Assembly (NCBI GenBank): GCA_937941555.1
Contig: CALDHJ010000400.1
Span: 1-9,157 of the forward strand
Length of the DNA: 9,157 nucleotides
From: an uncultured Granulosicoccaceae bacterium
Lineage (GTDB): Bacteria; Pseudomonadota; Gammaproteobacteria; CALCKW01
Direction of reading: 5' to 3'
Positions 7,138-9,157 of this stretch are shown in pieces; position 1 is the stretch's first letter; the number at the start of each line of letters is the position of its first letter. Made by a program: the position numbers and the translations under genes. The notes beneath the pieces are model-generated. The model searched no databases and was not told where the DNA came from. It saw only the letters and a program-made list of their open reading frames with translations.

Positions 7138-7166
7138 ATTATTCTCACTTACAACACTCTATCCAA
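7138..7166 (-). promoter_or_regulatory. Candidate sigma-70 promoter of the motor-like operon
   Basis: On the minus strand TTGGAT (7161-7166) and AATAAT (7138-7143, five of six -10 bases) are spaced by 17 bases inside the AT-richer patch. Transcription would begin near 7131, giving a leader of about 86 bases. Confidence 0.45.
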
Positions 7167-7168
7167 TT

Positions 7169-7179
7169 GCGGTTACCGC
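7169..7179. repeat. Perfect 5-1-5 palindrome next to the leftward promoter
   Basis: GCGGT-T-ACCGC abuts the -35 of the candidate leftward promoter (two bases upstream). Its position suits an activator or repressor site, but an 11-base dyad can occur by chance. Confidence 0.3.
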
Positions 7180-7329
7180 CGATCTCACGCCCAGACGGCA
7201 GCGACTCGCCACGTCGTTACCATCCCGTTCCGCTCGTGCAAGAGCCCGATTGCACAGTGGCTTGCGGCCCCAGAGCACTTGAAATGCGCAATTGAGCACA
7301 GACTCTCGGTGCATATCGGCTTCACACAC

Positions 7330-7338
7330 TGATACAAT
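7330..7338 (+). promoter_or_regulatory. Candidate extended -10 promoter for fusA
   Basis: TGATACAAT fits the extended -10 pattern TGnTATAAT with one mismatch. Extended -10 promoters can work with a poor -35, and none is seen here. It lies 218 bases before the fusA start. Confidence 0.4.
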
Positions 7339-7556
7339 GGGAGGATTTCCCAGATCAGGCCTAGCTGGCTGCCCGACGCCCAGACAACCGGATGTGCGTC
7401 GCCCGTGTCCGAACTGCTGCTATCGATTCGATTGTCGAGTCGGGCATAGGTTTGGTCTTTTGGCAGCATTAGACACAGATACGCCTGAACGCGAAAACCG
7501 CAACGCCGGCTTGGACGGCACCCGAACAACCTTACAAACTTGGCTCTGACATTCCC

Positions 7557-9157
7557 ATGACCGACCTCACCAAGTACCGCAATATCGGCATCTTTGCGCA
7601 CGTGGACGCTGGCAAGACCACCACCACCGAGCGCATCCTCAAACTCACCGGCAAGATTCACAAGATCGGCGAGGTGCACGACGGCGCGGCCACCACCGAC
7701 TTCATGGAACAGGAGCAGGAGCGCGGCATCACCATCCAGTCCGCAGCAACCACTACGTTCTGGGATGATCACCGCCTCAACATCATCGACACCCCCGGGC
7801 ACGTCGACTTCACCATCGAGGTCTATCGCTCGCTGAAGGTCCTCGATGGCGGCATCGGCGTCTTCTGTGGCTCCGGCGGCGTTGAACCTCAATCCGAGAC
7901 CAACTGGCGCTACGCCAACGAGTCGAAAGTTGCGCGTCTGATTTTCGTCAACAAGCTCGACCGCATGGGTGCGGATTTCTACCGCGTCGTCAAGCAGGTT
8001 GAAGACGTACTCGCCGCACGTCCGCTGGTCATGACCCTGCCGATCGGCATCGAAGACGAATTCAAGGGCGTCGTCGATCTGCTGAGCCAGAAAGCCTACA
8101 TCTGGGATGACTCCGGCGACCCGACAAAATACGTCGTCGAAGACATTCCGGCCGATATGGCTGATGACGCCGCGGCCTACCGCGAGCAGTTGATCGAAAC
8201 GGCGCTTGAGGCCGACGACGAGCTGATGGAGCAGTACCTCGAGGGCGAAGAGCCCAGCATCGAGGGCATCAAGTCGTGCATTCGCAAGGGCACGCGCGAG
8301 CTCATGTTCTTCCCGACCTACTGCGGTTCGGCCTTCAAGAACAAGGGCGTTCAGCTCATCCTCGACGCGGTTGTCGACTATCTGCCGAACCCGGTTGAAG
8401 TCAACCCGCAACCCGAAGTCGACATGGAAGGCACCGAGACCGGTGAATTCGCGATTGTCGACCCCGCGCGCCCACTGCGCGCGCTCGCGTTCAAGATCAT
8501 GGACGACCGCTTCGGCGCGCTCACCTTTACCCGTGTCTACTCGGGCACGATCAACAAGGGTGACACCGTTCTCAACACCTTCACCGGCAAGACCGAGCGC
8601 ATCGGCCGTATGGTGTTGATGCACGCGGACAATCGCGAAGAGATCGACTCCGCACAAGCGGGTGACATCGTCGCGATCGTGGGCATGAAAAACGTCCAGA
8701 CCGGTCACACACTCGCCGACGCGAAAAACCCCGCCACCCTCGAGCCCATGGTCTTCCCCGACCCGGTCATCTCGGTGGCTATTGCGCCCAAGGACAAGTC
8801 TGGCGCCGAGAAGCTCGGTGTCGCGATCGGCAAGATGGTTCAGGAGGATCCGTCCTTCCGCGTCGAGACTGACGAAGACTCGGGCGAGACCATCATCAAG
8901 GGCATGGGTGAACTGCACCTCGACATCAAAGTGGACATCCTCAAGCGGACCCACGGCATCGACGTCGAAGTCGGCAAACCGCAGGTGGCCTACCGTGAGA
9001 CGATCACGGGTCGCATCGAAGACAGCTACACCCACAAGAAGCAAACCGGTGGCTCTGGTCAGTTCGGCAAGATCGACTACATCATCGAAGCTGGCGAAAC
9101 CGGCAGCGGGTTCACCTTCGAATCCAAGGTGACCGGCGGTAACGTGCCGCGCGAATT
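7557..9157 (+). CDS. fusA: Elongation factor G, second type (fusA2/fusB-like), 3'-partial
   Basis: EF-G is a cytoplasmic translational GTPase acting in ribosome translocation and, with RRF, in recycling. The first 533 residues are present, about three quarters of a usual 700. GTPase motifs are complete: AHVDAGKTT (14-22), RGITI (56-60), DTPGHVD (78-84), NKLD (132-135) and CGSAFKN (256-262). Domain II follows from about 300, and domain III has GMGELHLDI (449-457). The window ends in domain IV after GGNVPRE. The signatures [20 protein letters not shown] and [20 protein letters not shown] resemble the second EF-G of Pseudomonas and relatives more than the str-operon enzyme, which usually has AHIDAGK and TMDWMEQEQ. 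No rpsL, rpsG or tuf lies upstream, consistent with a separate fusA2 locus. In organisms with two EF-Gs the copies may divide translocation and recycling. The ATG at 7557 fits the family N-terminus ([12 protein letters not shown]), although no strong Shine-Dalgarno precedes it. Confidence 0.97.
   Translation, partial: MTDLTKYRNIGIFAHVDAGKTTTTERILKLTGKIHKIGEVHDGAATTDFMEQEQERGITIQSAATTTFWDDHRLNIIDTPGHVDFTIEVYRSLKVLDGGIGVFCGSGGVEPQSETNWRYANESKVARLIFVNKLDRMGADFYRVVKQVEDVLAARPLVMTLPIGIEDEFKGVVDLLSQKAYIWDDSGDPTKYVVEDIPADMADDAAAYREQLIETALEADDELMEQYLEGEEPSIEGIKSCIRKGTRELMFFPTYCGSAFKNKGVQLILDAVVDYLPNPVEVNPQPEVDMEGTETGEFAIVDPARPLRALAFKIMDDRFGALTFTRVYSGTINKGDTVLNTFTGKTERIGRMVLMHADNREEIDSAQAGDIVAIVGMKNVQTGHTLADAKNPATLEPMVFPDPVISVAIAPKDKSGAEKLGVAIGKMVQEDPSFRVETDEDSGETIIKGMGELHLDIKVDILKRTHGIDVEVGKPQVAYRETITGRIEDSYTHKKQTGGSGQFGKIDYIIEAGETGSGFTFESKVTGGNVPRE

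Larger units (their letters stand above)
7046..7556. other. 511-base divergent control region between the motor-like operon and fusA
   Basis: No gene is supported here; frames in this region give low-information proteins without motifs. The stretch at about 7101-7170 is clearly AT-richer than the flanks and holds a candidate leftward promoter. An extended -10 element for fusA lies at 7330-7338. A perfect dyad GCGGT-T-ACCGC lies at 7169-7179. The interval from about 7345 to 7556 would be an unusually long fusA leader of about 210 bases; I see no recognisable riboswitch or attenuator in it. Confidence 0.6.

Noticed and set aside
7131..7160. Fur-box-like sequence (GAGAATAATG on the minus strand)
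   Set aside because: It shares AT-rich character with Fur sites but lacks the expected inverted repeat, and no iron-related gene is nearby.
7185..9044. A 619-codon open frame on the minus strand opposite fusA
   Set aside because: It is antisense to a highly conserved EF-G gene whose frame is intact with all GTPase motifs. The predicted protein is an Asp/Val/Arg/Leu-rich mirror of biased fusA codons, with no family motif. Long antisense frames are a known artefact of GC-rich, codon-biased genes.

Overview
The window is a GC-rich (roughly 60%) chromosomal segment, most likely from a gammaproteobacterium. The evidence is a glutathione-dependent formaldehyde operon, an elongation factor G of the second type found in Pseudomonas and relatives, and overall protein similarity to marine or environmental gammaproteobacteria. 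I cannot name a genus. I see no tRNA, rRNA, insertion sequence, integrase or CRISPR array.

Layout, left to right. Positions 1-2064 (minus strand, 3' end outside the window) hold a fusion protein: an ammonium transporter channel, a helical linker, a PAS-like domain and a GGDEF diguanylate cyclase domain. A 267-base gap with a perfect 8-bp hairpin separates it from the next unit. Positions 2332-4274 (minus) hold adhC-fghA, the two-gene glutathione-dependent formaldehyde detoxification operon, with overlapping stop and start codons. Positions 4275-4831 contain no convincing gene. Positions 4832-5488 (plus) encode a small single-pass membrane protein of unknown function with its own ribosome binding site. 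Converging on it, 5544-7045 (minus) is a two-gene operon of a MotA/TolQ/ExbB-type channel subunit and a MotB/OmpA-type partner. This pair resembles ZorA and ZorB of the Zorya anti-phage system, but the channel tail is short and no ZorC, ZorD or ZorE effector gene is adjacent. A 511-base AT-richer divergent control region (7046-7556) separates this pair from fusA, which starts at 7557 (plus) and runs off the right edge.

How the genes work together. adhC and fghA act in sequence: S-hydroxymethylglutathione is oxidised to S-formylglutathione, which is then hydrolysed to formate and glutathione. The two motor-like proteins should form one inner-membrane complex driven by ion flow and held to peptidoglycan. 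The Amt-PAS-GGDEF protein would couple external ammonium to cyclic di-GMP. The units look functionally independent of each other.

The two items most worth following are the Amt-GGDEF fusion, which has changed residues in both the channel and the cyclase, and the orphan ZorAB-like pair. Neither is proven novel from sequence alone.
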